Origin: a virus
IMG/VR virus record: IMGVR_UViG_3300032205_000007
Location: 1 to 42,957 of that record
DNA length: 42,957 nt
Reading direction: 5' to 3' (one strand)
Notes under the pieces: generated by a model
Told to the model about the DNA's origin: nothing
Seen by the model: the letters and a program-made list of their open reading frames with translations, nothing else
The model's database searches: none
Shown: positions 24,768 through 31,821 of the stretch, piece by piece
How positions within the stretch are numbered: the first letter of the stretch is position 1
How the letters are laid out: each line of letters starts with the position of its first letter
Made by a program: the position numbers and the translations under genes

Positions 24768-25135
24768 GGCGTGTTCCCATTGCCATTGTTGTTCCCGTTG
24801 AAGGAACCGACATTGCCGTTGCCGTTGAACATGCCGCCGTTGTGGTTGCCGTTGAACGAGCCGACATTGCCGTTGCCGCTGGTCGGGGAGGTATTGCCCC
24901 GGCCGTTGAAGGCTCCGATGTTCCCTGAGGAGCCGTTGAAGGAACCGATGTTGCCGGTGCCCGTGTTGCGATAGCCGATGTTGCCGTTCGCATCAGGGGT
25001 GCCGTTGCCGTTGGCGTTGCCGTTGCCGACGCCGACGTTGCCGTTGCCGTTTCCGTTGCCGGAACCGATGGACCACGCCAGAGCCTGCCCTGCAAGGAGC
25101 GACAGCACGGCGGTAAGCACGATGAGCCTGTTCAT
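24764..25135 (-). CDS. Secreted Asn/Gly-repeat protein, 123 aa
   Basis: The ATG at 25135 follows GGAGGCCACC; an ATG at 25156 would put seven residues before the signal peptide and is less likely. Signal peptide MNRLIVLTAVLSLLAGQALA. The mature part alternates NGN with hydrophobic or aromatic steps (NIGYRNTGTGN, IGSFNGSSGN, IGAFNGRGN, VGSFNGNHNG, MFNGNGN). The NxGxxN spacing recalls Asn-Gly solenoid repeats such as those of mycobacterial PPE-MPTR proteins, but this is only a resemblance in composition. Confidence 0.7.
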   Translation of the reverse strand: MNRLIVLTAVLSLLAGQALAWSIGSGNGNGNGNVGVGNGNANGNGTPDANGNIGYRNTGTGNIGSFNGSSGNIGAFNGRGNTSPTSGNGNVGSFNGNHNGGMFNGNGNVGSFNGNNNGNGNTP

Positions 25136-25204
25136 GGTGGCCTCCGTCAGTACCAAGGTGAAGCAGACCGGGGCCGCTTTCAGGGCGACCCCGGAGAGCA
25201 GTCC

Positions 25205-25618
25205 TTAGTGGTTGCCGTTGCCGTTGCCGTTGCCCGAACCGACGCCAGCGTTGCCGTTGCCGTTGACGTTACCGTTGCCGATGCCGCCATTGACGTTGCC
25301 GTTGCCGTTGCCGTTGCCGAAGCCCCAGTTTCCGTTCCCGTTCACGTTGCCGTTGCCGAGGCCGAAGTTCCCGTTACCGTTCCCGTTGCCGTTCCCGATG
25401 CCGTGGTTGAGGTTGCCGTTCAGGTTGCCGTTGCCGAGGCCCCAGTTCCCGTTGCCGTTCCCGTTACCGTTGCCGATGCCGGAGTTGCCATTGCCGTTGC
25501 CGTTGCCGTTGAAGGCACCGACGTTGCCATTGCCGTTTCCGTTGCCGGAACCGATGGCGGCGAAGGCAGGGGCAACAGCCATGGACAGAACGGCTGCGAG
25601 TGCTACGATCTTCTTCAT
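25205..25618 (-). CDS. Secreted Asn/Gly 13-residue repeat protein, 137 aa
   Basis: ATG at 25618 with GAGGAAACGAACC upstream. Signal peptide MKKIVALAAVLSMAVAPAFA. The mature chain is about nine repeats of a 13-residue unit of the form GNGNxNGNxNxG followed by Ile, Leu, Phe or Val; units include GNGNGNGNGNWGL and GNGNVNGNGNWGF. Regular spacing of one buried-type residue per unit suggests a solenoid or amyloid-like fold. No other residues that could be catalytic are present. First of the four cluster genes in transcription order. Confidence 0.75.
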   Translation of the reverse strand: MKKIVALAAVLSMAVAPAFAAIGSGNGNGNGNVGAFNGNGNGNGNSGIGNGNGNGNGNWGLGNGNLNGNLNHGIGNGNGNGNGNFGLGNGNVNGNGNWGFGNGNGNGNVNGGIGNGNVNGNGNAGVGSGNGNGNGNH

Positions 25619-25690
25619 GGTTCGTTTCCTCTATCAAGTGCAAGAGGGACCATCCCCCCTGCCGTACATTCCCGTCTGACCGGGAATTCG

Positions 25691-26236
25691 TTAGAACATG
25701 CTGTCTTCGCTGTCGTCGACCTCGCCGTCGTCGAACGCCGACGATGCGGGAGCGCGGCCGTCGATGCGCGGCGTGTCCGTCTTTATGATCTGGATGTGGT
25801 TGAGGGCAAAGCTGACACCCTTCTTCCCCGAGTTCATCCAAGCATACGGGGTGATGTTGAGGCGGACAAGCTGCCCGGCCCAAACTTCTTCCGGCAGAAG
25901 GATGTCCTGCCGCTGGGCGTTGACGATGCCGGGCTTCGACTTGGTCCAAGGGTTGATGAACATGTCCCCGGCGTTGAAGCCGTTGTACTTGCCGGACTTC
26001 TCACCGGCATCGCGGAACGGCATGCGCACGTCCTTGAGGAGGACCTTCTCGCCCCACTCGTCGCGGGCGGCCTTCATGCAGGCGTCCTGCATGGCCTTGT
26101 AGGCGGGGTTCTGCTGCTGGGCGGGATTGAAGATGCCCGTCGCCGAGTAGACCGCTTCGCCGCCTTCGGCGCGCGGCCGTGGCTGGAAGACGTGGGGGAA
26201 GGCGAGGGTGCAGTAAGGGGTATTGATCGTAGGCAT
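25691..26236 (-). CDS. ssDNA-binding protein, gp2.5/DUF2815-like, 181 aa
   Basis: Coats single-stranded DNA during replication and recombination. The N-terminus MPTINTPYCTLAFPHVFQPRPRAEGGEAVYSATGIF matches the DUF2815 pattern, as do GKYNGFNAGDMFIN and VWAGQLVRLNITPYAWMNSGKKGVSFALNHIQII (OB-fold strands). The C-terminus is strongly acidic and ends in Phe (DDGEVDDSEDSMF), the hallmark tail by which T7 gp2.5-type proteins contact their polymerase. ATG follows CAGGAGAAGTCAA. It sits near the Cas4-like nuclease as in other phages. Confidence 0.8.
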   Translation of the reverse strand: MPTINTPYCTLAFPHVFQPRPRAEGGEAVYSATGIFNPAQQQNPAYKAMQDACMKAARDEWGEKVLLKDVRMPFRDAGEKSGKYNGFNAGDMFINPWTKSKPGIVNAQRQDILLPEEVWAGQLVRLNITPYAWMNSGKKGVSFALNHIQIIKTDTPRIDGRAPASSAFDDGEVDDSEDSMF

Positions 26237-26285
26237 TTGACTTCTCCTGTTTCAATGTTTCCGGTGTTGCAATGCGTAGCGGTGG

Positions 26286-26360
26286 TGGCTCCCCGAGCCG
26301 GTTTCGAACCAGCAACCCCCCGGTTAACAGCCGGATGCTCTACCGTTGAGCTATCGAGGA
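26286..26360 (-). tRNA. tRNA-Asn (anticodon GTT)
   Basis: Read on the minus strand from 26360: acceptor TCCTCGA pairs with TCGGGGA; D-arm GCTC/GAGC; anticodon stem TCCGG/CCGGG with loop CTGTTAA; T-arm GCTGG-TTCGAAA-CCGGC. Discriminator G is followed by an encoded CCA (26286-26288). All stems close with only G-T wobbles. Asn is the most used residue, with Gly, of the four repeat proteins transcribed just downstream, so the tRNA may serve them; this is inference. Confidence 0.93.
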
Positions 26361-26376
26361 ATTTCACCGTGTCGTC

Positions 26377-26405
26377 AAGGTAGGTTCAAGTATTCAAAGT
26401 GTCAA
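26377..26405 (-). promoter_or_regulatory. Putative promoter for tRNA-Asn, SSB and Asn/Gly genes
   Basis: On the minus strand TTGACA (26405-26400), 17-base spacer containing TTGAA, then TACCTT (26382-26377). A perfect -35 and correct spacing make it the best promoter inside the minus unit. It overlaps the 3' end of the nuclease gene and would start transcription just before the tRNA. Confidence 0.55.
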
Positions 26406-27120
26406 CCCCATCGTCAAAAATATCCGCCGCCATCGAATTCTTGTACGATTTGAAGGTCTTGCACTCCGACTTCCGTACGCACCAGCGGCAATAGGTGCCG
26501 GTCTTTTCGGTCTCATCGCCTTGGCGGATGCGAAGGATCGCAGGCTTCAGTTCCCCATCGCGCCAGTCGGCAAGCTCCCTCGCCGTCACCGTATGGGTCT
26601 TGGGCATGGGGTCGATGCGCGGCTGGTGGACGGTCAGGTAGACCCTCTCGAAGCCGCGACCCGGCCACAGCGTCGTCGCCGCAGAGACGGCGTAGATTTT
26701 AAGCTGGTTGCTGTCGGGGCTGACCGGCACCCCCATGCCGTATTTCAGGTCGATGATGCGAAGGTTGTTGTGGAAGCGGGCGGCGCAGTCGGTGGTGCCC
26801 CAGACCTCGTTGTTGAAGGCGACCCTCTTCTCGATGTGGACCTCGGCCCCGAGCCCCTGCAGGTCCTGCACCTGCGCGATGTAGGGGTTCAGCGCCCTCA
26901 GCATCGGCAGGCCGACGATGAACTCCTGCCCCTCGACGGTGATCTTGCCGGGAGGGAACATGTCGCCGTTGATGATCTTCTCGGCGATGGCGTGCGCTGC
27001 GGTGCCCTCGCGGGCGTAGACCGACGACGGCCGCGTCCGCCCTGCGGCCTTGGTGATCGAGGCAGGGCAGTTCATCCACATCTCTGCAGAGGATGGGGCC
27101 ATGGCGGCATGGTCGGACAT
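26386..27120 (-). CDS. Cas4/RecB-like nuclease (DUF2800), 244 aa
   Basis: PD-(D/E)XK nuclease pattern: GTAAHAIAEKII with His43, EVWGTTDCAARF with Asp111, then IIDLKYGMG with Asp124-x-Lys126, and the following SNQLKIYAV. Cys18 near the N-terminus plus Cys211, Cys214 and Cys220 form the four-Cys set that binds an iron-sulphur cluster in Cas4/AddB-type nucleases. It probably resects DNA ends for recombination. ATG follows TAGGAGCCCCG. Expected partners are the neighbouring ssDNA-binding protein and helicase. Confidence 0.82.
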   Translation of the reverse strand: MSDHAAMAPSSAEMWMNCPASITKAAGRTRPSSVYAREGTAAHAIAEKIINGDMFPPGKITVEGQEFIVGLPMLRALNPYIAQVQDLQGLGAEVHIEKRVAFNNEVWGTTDCAARFHNNLRIIDLKYGMGVPVSPDSNQLKIYAVSAATTLWPGRGFERVYLTVHQPRIDPMPKTHTVTARELADWRDGELKPAILRIRQGDETEKTGTYCRWCVRKSECKTFKSYKNSMAADIFDDGVDTLNT

Positions 27121-27128
27121 CGGGGCTC

Positions 27129-27569
27129 CTAGAATTTGAGATTGAGCAGGTTGCTGAGTTCGAACTCGGCGTCGAGGATGTTGGCGCGGCGCGCACGGCG
27201 TTCCCCGGCATCCACCAGCATCGAGTATTTATGCTGCATCGACACCGACCGCAGGGCGTCGATGGCCGCGCGGTCGGCCATCTCCCCAGAGCGCACGCGG
27301 TTGGCGCGGCGGTAGTGGGCGTCGTGGTCGTCGACCTTGCCGGTGATCAGGTCGCGAAGGCTCTGGATGCGGCTGGCGTGCCAACTGATGTCATTTGCCG
27401 GAGCCCCGGATTGGGCGTAGTCCGCCAGCGGCCCCTGCCCCTGCGTCAGGTAGTTGGCCTTATGCGCCCACACGTTGCTGGCGGACAGTTTCGACGCCGT
27501 CTCGGCGGCGATGGACGGCCCCGCGACGGCGGTGCCGCCGAGGAGCCCGAGGAAGTTGCGCCGCTTCAT
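27129..27569 (-). CDS. Tat-signal protein of unknown function, 146 aa
   Basis: Starts MKRRNFLGLLGGTAVAGPSIAAE, a clear twin-arginine export signal: RRNFL, hydrophobic core, and a Ser-Ile-Ala-Ala cleavage region. The mature part is helical and rich in Arg, Ala and Asp (DAHYRRANRVRSGEMADRAAIDALRSVSMQHKYSM, ILDAEFELSNLLNL). No family is recognised. ATGA overlap with the upstream gene shows it is expressed with DNA-metabolism genes, an odd setting for an exported folded protein. Confidence 0.7.
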   Translation of the reverse strand: MKRRNFLGLLGGTAVAGPSIAAETASKLSASNVWAHKANYLTQGQGPLADYAQSGAPANDISWHASRIQSLRDLITGKVDDHDAHYRRANRVRSGEMADRAAIDALRSVSMQHKYSMLVDAGERRARRANILDAEFELSNLLNLKF

Positions 27570-28057
27570 GCCGCAATCGCCTTCTTGATCTCGGCGAAGT
27601 GCTTGGCTTCGACCTCAGGGAAGGACTTCGCGCCGTGGCCGTACTTGGTCAGGATTTCGCGGATGCGCTTGACGTTCCCGGCGAGGAACATGGTGTGAAG
27701 GCTGGCCAGCACCTCCTCCTTCAGCTTGAGGTCGGCGAGGCTGTCCTGCGGCCCTGCGTCGGGCTGCTCCTCCTCGACGATCTCCACCTCAAAGACCTCC
27801 TCCGGCTCGGCGGGGCCGGTGGCTTCTTCGACCGGAGCCTCGGCGGGTTCCTCCTTGGCCTTGCCGTTGCCGACAGGGTTGACGCGGCGGTGGGCGCGGC
27901 GTGGTTTCGCCTCCACTTCCGGACGCGCGTCCGGAAGTGGGGCCTCCTCGACGCGGGTGGGGATGATCTCCATCGGCGGCTGCTGGCTGACGATGACTTG
28001 CATCTGGAAGAAAATGTCTTGAAAGGTCTCACCGGTAAGGGTCAGGGTTGCGGTCAT
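27566..28057 (-). CDS. Acidic hypothetical protein, 163 aa
   Basis: The ATG at 28057 follows GAAGGAGTATCGACC, a variant of the shared leader; a start at 28111 is rejected. N-terminal 30 residues are hydrophobic-mixed (TLTLTGETFQDIFFQMQVIV). Residues 45-105 are a very acidic Pro/Glu-rich linker. Residues 110-163 form a helical module (LKEEVLASLHTMFLAGNVKRIREILTKYGHGAKSF) of a type seen in phage proteins next to recombination genes. No function is assigned. Confidence 0.65.
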   Translation of the reverse strand: MTATLTLTGETFQDIFFQMQVIVSQQPPMEIIPTRVEEAPLPDARPEVEAKPRRAHRRVNPVGNGKAKEEPAEAPVEEATGPAEPEEVFEVEIVEEEQPDAGPQDSLADLKLKEEVLASLHTMFLAGNVKRIREILTKYGHGAKSFPEVEAKHFAEIKKAIAA

Positions 28058-28070
28058 GGTCGATACTCCT

Positions 28071-29417
28071 TCAATTGAACAGATCATGGAAGTCCTTGGC
28101 CTTGCGGGCAAGGATCGATTGGATGCGGTCGTCTATGGTGCCATGCGCCGTCAGGAAGCGGGCGACGACGCCTTCGTACTGGCCTATTCGGTGAACCCTC
28201 GCGGCGGCCTGCACGTTGTCGCCCACCGCGTAGGACGCCTCGACGAAGATCACGTCGGAGCAGCGGCAGTTGGGGCCGACCAAGGTGAGGCCGGTGCCCA
28301 TGGCTTGGATGTTGCCGACCATCAGGCGGCAGCGCGGCTCCATCAGGAAGTCGTCGATGGCCTTGGCCCTCTCAACTGTCGTGGTCGAGCCGGTGATCAG
28401 CGTCGGGTGGTGGTCGCGGAGCCTCGCATGGAGCCCCTCGACGACATCCTTGTGGTGGGCGAAGACGAGAACTTTCTTGTGGGGGTTCAGGTTCTGCAGG
28501 AAGTCGTCGATGTACTCGACGGCGGGCTGCAGCTTGGCCAACCCCAACAGGTGGCGGAGCCTCATGACGTGGACATCGCCAGCGGCTCCGGCGAGATACT
28601 TCAGGAACTCCTCGTCGGAGGCGAAGGCCGGTAGCTGCGGCAGGTTGCCGATGACGTTGGGCGTCGGGGCGATGGGCACCACGTCATAGCGGATGTCGGG
28701 AAGCTCATCGAGTACATCTTCCTTCCGCACCCTCAGCATGAAGCCGTTCATCTTCTCCCGCAATCCGGCGAGGTTCTTGGAGCCCTCGATGACGCGCACC
28801 GATGGTCCTTGCCCGAACCGCTTCTGGACCACCTTGCAGTAGGCGTCCTCGAACTGCCACTGGTTCATGACGACGCCGGAGCCGTCCGTGATGGCCGCAG
28901 GGTGGAGAGCCTTCAGGATCGGGTACAGTTCCCCTGCGTGGTTCGGGGCGGGGGTGCCGGACATCGGCAGGACATAGCCGAGGTGCCCGAGCAGCTTGCC
29001 GAGGATGGCGCGGGTCCGGTTCGAGCCGGGGTTCTTGACGAAGGCTGCCTCGTCGATGACGGCCATGTCGAACTTCGGCGTCTTCAGCAGGCCCGAAACG
29101 AAAGGACCCTCCTTGATCGACAGCAGGCCATAGGTCAGGACGATGACGCCGGGGTTGCGGAGGAAGCCGAGGTCGGCGGGGCCACGGATGACGGTGACCG
29201 GCATGTCCGGCCACCACTTCTTCATCTCCGAGGCCCAGACGTAGCGGCCCGACGCAGGGCATACGACGAGCATGCGCCTGACCTTGCGGCGCTTCGCCGT
29301 CTCGATGGCGGTGCGCGACTTTCCGAGCCCCGGATCGAAGCCGAGGTAGACTTGCTGCCCGGTGGCGGCGCTGGCTGCGGCCGCCTCCTGAAACGGGTAG
29401 AGTGGATCAGTGGACAC
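28071..29417 (-). CDS. SNF2-type SF2 helicase, 448 aa
   Basis: ATP-dependent DNA translocase. Motifs: GFDPGLGKS (Walker A, 27-34), DEAA (122-125), SGTPAPN (motif III), then VLVFAHHKDVVEGL (IV), GNIQAMGTGLTL (V) and QAAARVHRIGQ (VI), the last typical of SNF2/SWI2-like enzymes. It is minimal in length, with no added domains. The GTG at 29417 has GGAGGG 5 bases upstream and overlaps the previous stop; an ATG at 29435 lies upstream in frame. It likely remodels replication or recombination intermediates with the RuvC-like and Cas4-like enzymes of this unit. Confidence 0.9.
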   Translation of the reverse strand: MSTDPLYPFQEAAAASAATGQQVYLGFDPGLGKSRTAIETAKRRKVRRMLVVCPASGRYVWASEMKKWWPDMPVTVIRGPADLGFLRNPGVIVLTYGLLSIKEGPFVSGLLKTPKFDMAVIDEAAFVKNPGSNRTRAILGKLLGHLGYVLPMSGTPAPNHAGELYPILKALHPAAITDGSGVVMNQWQFEDAYCKVVQKRFGQGPSVRVIEGSKNLAGLREKMNGFMLRVRKEDVLDELPDIRYDVVPIAPTPNVIGNLPQLPAFASDEEFLKYLAGAAGDVHVMRLRHLLGLAKLQPAVEYIDDFLQNLNPHKKVLVFAHHKDVVEGLHARLRDHHPTLITGSTTTVERAKAIDDFLMEPRCRLMVGNIQAMGTGLTLVGPNCRCSDVIFVEASYAVGDNVQAAARVHRIGQYEGVVARFLTAHGTIDDRIQSILARKAKDFHDLFN

Positions 29418-29805
29418 TGCCGCCCTCCATATCATCGCCGAACATCCCCTTGACGATTTCGCTGACTTCCTCGCCCGTCATGACCTTGGCGTCGGCATCG
29501 GTGATGGCGGTCATGGCGGCGACCATCCTGAGGACCATCTGCATGAACATGGCGACAAGCAGGGCCTGCTTGGTGCCCCTGAAGGGAGCCTCGACGACCC
29601 AGTCGGCGACGTAGACGGCCAGCGCCATGCCACTTGTCATCGGCGTCGCACCACCCTCCGCGTCGAGGGCCGCGCCGAGGCGGTCGATGAGGGCGTTGAT
29701 CTGCTCGCATATTTCCGGGGTCAGCGGCAGGCCGATGATGTCGGTGTCGATGCCGAGGACCCCGAAGAATGTCTTCTCCTTTGCCTTTTCCTTGCTGTCG
29801 GTCAT
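29407..29805 (-). CDS. Hypothetical protein, 132 aa
   Basis: Starts MTDSKEKAKEKTFFGVLGIDTD and contains a helical, Met/Ala-rich middle (RGTKQALLVAMFMQMVLRMVAAMTAITDADAKV) that could lie on a membrane but is not a clear transmembrane segment. It overlaps the helicase start by 11 bases and the upstream gene by 4. No family is recognised. Confidence 0.6.
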   Translation of the reverse strand: MTDSKEKAKEKTFFGVLGIDTDIIGLPLTPEICEQINALIDRLGAALDAEGGATPMTSGMALAVYVADWVVEAPFRGTKQALLVAMFMQMVLRMVAAMTAITDADAKVMTGEEVSEIVKGMFGDDMEGGSVH

Positions 29806-29990
29806 TGCTTGGTTTCCTTGTTGTCGTACTGTCGGCGCATGCGCGCCGAGAGGATGTCGCCGAGCTTGATGACATGCTCGGCGAGGTCTTTGAGATGGCC
29901 GACCTGCAGGTTTATGGTGGCCTGCTGGATAAGCACGATGACGACCAGACCGGCGATGCAGAGGCTCTGGATGAGGTCGGTGCTGTTCAC
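29802..29990 (-). CDS. Small single-pass membrane protein, 62 aa
   Basis: The GTG at 29990 overlaps the upstream stop. One hydrophobic helix (SLCIAGLVVIVLIQQATI) near the N-terminus, then an amphipathic helix (GHLKDLAEHVIKLGDILSARMRRQYDNKETKQ). The layout resembles small inner-membrane accessory proteins, including short i-spanin-like forms, but there is no embedded partner gene to support a spanin call. Confidence 0.55.
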   Translation of the reverse strand: MNSTDLIQSLCIAGLVVIVLIQQATINLQVGHLKDLAEHVIKLGDILSARMRRQYDNKETKQ

Positions 29991-30199
29991 AGCTTGAGCC
30001 CTCCGCAGATGATGAAGACGATGCCGACGATCACCAGCATCGGCAGTGCCGCGACGGCGGCGAACAGCCCCGCCGTGGCGAAGAAGTCGGAAAAGGTCGG
30101 AGGGCTCCAGCCGTTGAGTATTCCCCTCGCGGAGAAGAAGGCTCCCGTCAGCATCGTGGTGCAGAACCACCAGCGGACGTATTCGGTCAGGGCGTTCAT
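29987..30199 (-). CDS. Small membrane protein, 70 aa
   Basis: ATG preceded by the shared leader (GGAGAAACGACC). One weak hydrophobic stretch near residue 15 and a strong one at 42-66 (LFAAVAALPMLVIVGIVFIICGG). No family is recognised. It is coupled to another small membrane protein downstream, so the pair may form one membrane complex. Confidence 0.6.
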   Translation of the reverse strand: MNALTEYVRWWFCTTMLTGAFFSARGILNGWSPPTFSDFFATAGLFAAVAALPMLVIVGIVFIICGGLKL

Positions 30200-30489
30200 G
30201 GTCGTTTCTCCTTCTTGATTGCCCAGACAACCGCTCTGCGGCCGCTGGGGGTAAGGCGGGTATGCCCGCTGTCGATGACGAAGCCGCCTTCGACGAGTTC
30301 GATGCGGCGGGGACGCTGGGTGCTGGGGTTCATCCGCAGCAGGTTCTGCATCTCATGGTCGGTCAGGCCGCCGCGAGGATACTGGCGGAGGAGGTCGAGG
30401 ACAAACCTCCGCTGGCTGTTGGCCGCAGGTTCGTTCTGCAGCCATGCGTCGCGGCTGGTCGGGCTGCCGCGAACGTACTTGTCGGTCAT
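30196..30489 (-). CDS. Winged-helix DNA-binding protein, 97 aa
   Basis: Residues 25-90 have a winged-helix pattern: SQRRFVLDLLRQYPRGGLTDHEMQNLL (helices 1-2), STQRPRRIELVEGGFVIDS (recognition helix and strand) and HTRLTPSGRRAVVWAI (wing). This arrangement is frequent in phage proteins that bind DNA or act as small regulators. It overlaps neighbours by 4 bases on both sides. Confidence 0.7.
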   Translation of the reverse strand: MTDKYVRGSPTSRDAWLQNEPAANSQRRFVLDLLRQYPRGGLTDHEMQNLLRMNPSTQRPRRIELVEGGFVIDSGHTRLTPSGRRAVVWAIKKEKRP

Positions 30490-30728
30490 TGCGGCACCTC
30501 GTTCTCATCGACGGCCACCATGTTGATCGTCGGAGGCTCCGACACCTCGATGTCGTCGGCGACGCGGCGGAGCAGCGCCGGGATTTTCGCGATCACGCTC
30601 TGGTCCTTCGTCATCACCGAGAAGCCGCTGCCTTCGTTGCCGTCGAGGACGATCAGCAGCACGGTCTCTGCCTTGGTGACCTTGCGGGCGAGATCGCAGG
30701 CGAGGTCGTATTTTCCGAATGCACTCAT
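30486..30728 (-). CDS. Hypothetical protein, 80 aa
   Basis: The ATG at 30728 follows AAAGGACAACGACC (shared leader); a start at 30761 would overlap upstream coding and lacks a ribosome site. The protein (ETVLLIVLDGNEGSGFSVMTKD, then IAKIPALLRRVADDIEV) looks like a small alpha/beta fold. No family is recognised. Confidence 0.6.
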   Translation of the reverse strand: MSAFGKYDLACDLARKVTKAETVLLIVLDGNEGSGFSVMTKDQSVIAKIPALLRRVADDIEVSEPPTINMVAVDENEVPQ

Positions 30729-31195
30729 GGTCGTTGTCCTTTGTTGGTGGCCAGAAACCACTCCCCGAGGAGCAAGGCCTCGGCGCGGTTCTGGTGCTTC
30801 TTCAGTCCGAGGCTCTCGGCCAGCGCGGGGTAACGCTGCAGGGCCAGAGCCCTCGACTTCTCCTTGTCCGGGCCGATGAGGCCGAAATGCTTCTTCCAGA
30901 CGGTGGGGGCGACGTAGTAGAGCGGCACGCCATAGGCGACGAGGACGCCCCTGATGATACCCACGGCGACGCCGAACTTGAAGGTCGAGGAGACCCCCTG
31001 CTTCGGCATCGAGTGGACATCCTCGACGATGGCGACGCAGGGCGCAGCGAGCCGCACCATGCGCGAAAGGGCTGCGGCGTCGACCTGCCCGTTGACGATG
31101 GCGAGGTCGCCGACGCTCTGACCGCCAGCGCCGAAGAAGACGGCGATGGCACCCGACACCGCTCCGGGGTCGATGGCTATGACGTTGTGGCTCAT
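30725..31195 (-). CDS. RuvC-like Holliday junction resolvase, 156 aa
   Basis: RNase H-fold endonuclease expected to cut branched DNA before packaging. Acidic motifs: IAIDPGAVSGAIAVF with Asp9, VAIVEDVHSMPKQG with Glu58, and HQNRAEALLLGEW near the C-terminus. The region GVPLYYVAPTVWKKHFGL and KEKSRALALQRYP is typical of phage RuvC-like enzymes. The start at 31195 gives the family N-terminus; the longer frame from 31339 is upstream coding in another frame. ATGA overlap with the upstream gene. Confidence 0.85.
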   Translation of the reverse strand: MSHNVIAIDPGAVSGAIAVFFGAGGQSVGDLAIVNGQVDAAALSRMVRLAAPCVAIVEDVHSMPKQGVSSTFKFGVAVGIIRGVLVAYGVPLYYVAPTVWKKHFGLIGPDKEKSRALALQRYPALAESLGLKKHQNRAEALLLGEWFLATNKGQRP

Positions 31196-31821
31196 GATAC
31201 TATCGGCCTCACCCCGATGGCGTAGTCGATGCCTGCCGTGCCGTGCTTGAAGATCGTCCGGTGGAGGTCGATGGCTTCCTCCTCGAGCGGCTTCAGGTCG
31301 ACGCCGATGGTCTCGGCGGCATGCACGATGTTCTCCCACGTCCGTTGGTACGGCCCCTTGATGTCGAAGCCACCGGCCGCGACATAGGCCGGGAAGTCGG
31401 CGTGCCGGACTATCGCCGCGATGGTGACCTGCCGGATGACCTGATAGACGCTCGCATGGCTCCCGGCGACGGGGTACCGCATGTGATGCTGTCGAAGTCG
31501 GCGGCGGAGCGCAGTGCGGTCGAGGCCGTTAGCGAACTGAGCCGCCGGTCCAGCAAGTGGAAACGGGTGGGCCTCCGGCACGACCGGGGGCTCCCCTTTC
31601 TGTTCGTCGTCGAAAGCCTCGGCGGCAGGGCTGGGTTCGCCGCCGTTCATCGCATCCGTCACGGCGGCAATGGCCGTCGAATAGCGCACGGCGTCGGCGC
31701 GGGCCTGCTCCGCCTTCTCGGTATACTGGCGTATTTTATCGAGGTAGTGGACGCGGGCCTTGGTGGCGTCGGCTTCCTTCTGCCTGAAGGTCCTAAGCAG
31801 TTCTTCTACGCTGGTTGTCAT
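31192..31821 (-). CDS. Hypothetical protein with N-terminal coiled coil, 209 aa
   Basis: The ATG at 31821 follows CGGAGAACGACC. Residues 1-60 are coiled coil (ELLRTFRQKEADATKARVHYLDKIRQYTEKAEQARADA). After an acidic linker, residues 105-209 form a second domain (ALRRRLRQHHMRYPVAGSHASVYQVIRQVTIAAIVRHADF). No catalytic motif is visible. It overlaps the upstream gene by 29 bases. Position between regulators and the resolvase suggests a DNA-transaction accessory role. Confidence 0.6.
   Translation of the reverse strand: MTTSVEELLRTFRQKEADATKARVHYLDKIRQYTEKAEQARADAVRYSTAIAAVTDAMNGGEPSPAAEAFDDEQKGEPPVVPEAHPFPLAGPAAQFANGLDRTALRRRLRQHHMRYPVAGSHASVYQVIRQVTIAAIVRHADFPAYVAAGGFDIKGPYQRTWENIVHAAETIGVDLKPLEEEAIDLHRTIFKHGTAGIDYAIGVRPIVS

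Noticed and set aside
24432-25618. CRISPR array or simple satellite DNA in the GGCAAC-rich region
   Set aside because: Repeats are irregular and coding, with signal peptides and ribosome sites; there is no repeat-spacer order.
26286-26360. tRNA as an integration attachment site
   Set aside because: No integrase or excisionase gene is visible and the tRNA is a complete gene in the phage's own operon.
26074-26367. 97-residue minus-strand frame starting MKFLDSSTVEHPAVN
   Set aside because: Its N-terminus is the translated tRNA-Asn, a classic artefact.
25208-26383. 391-residue plus-strand frame over the Asn/Gly gene, SSB and tRNA
   Set aside because: It is made of Val-Ala repeats antisense to GGC-AAC codons and ends with the well-known false peptide that comes from reading a tRNA backwards.
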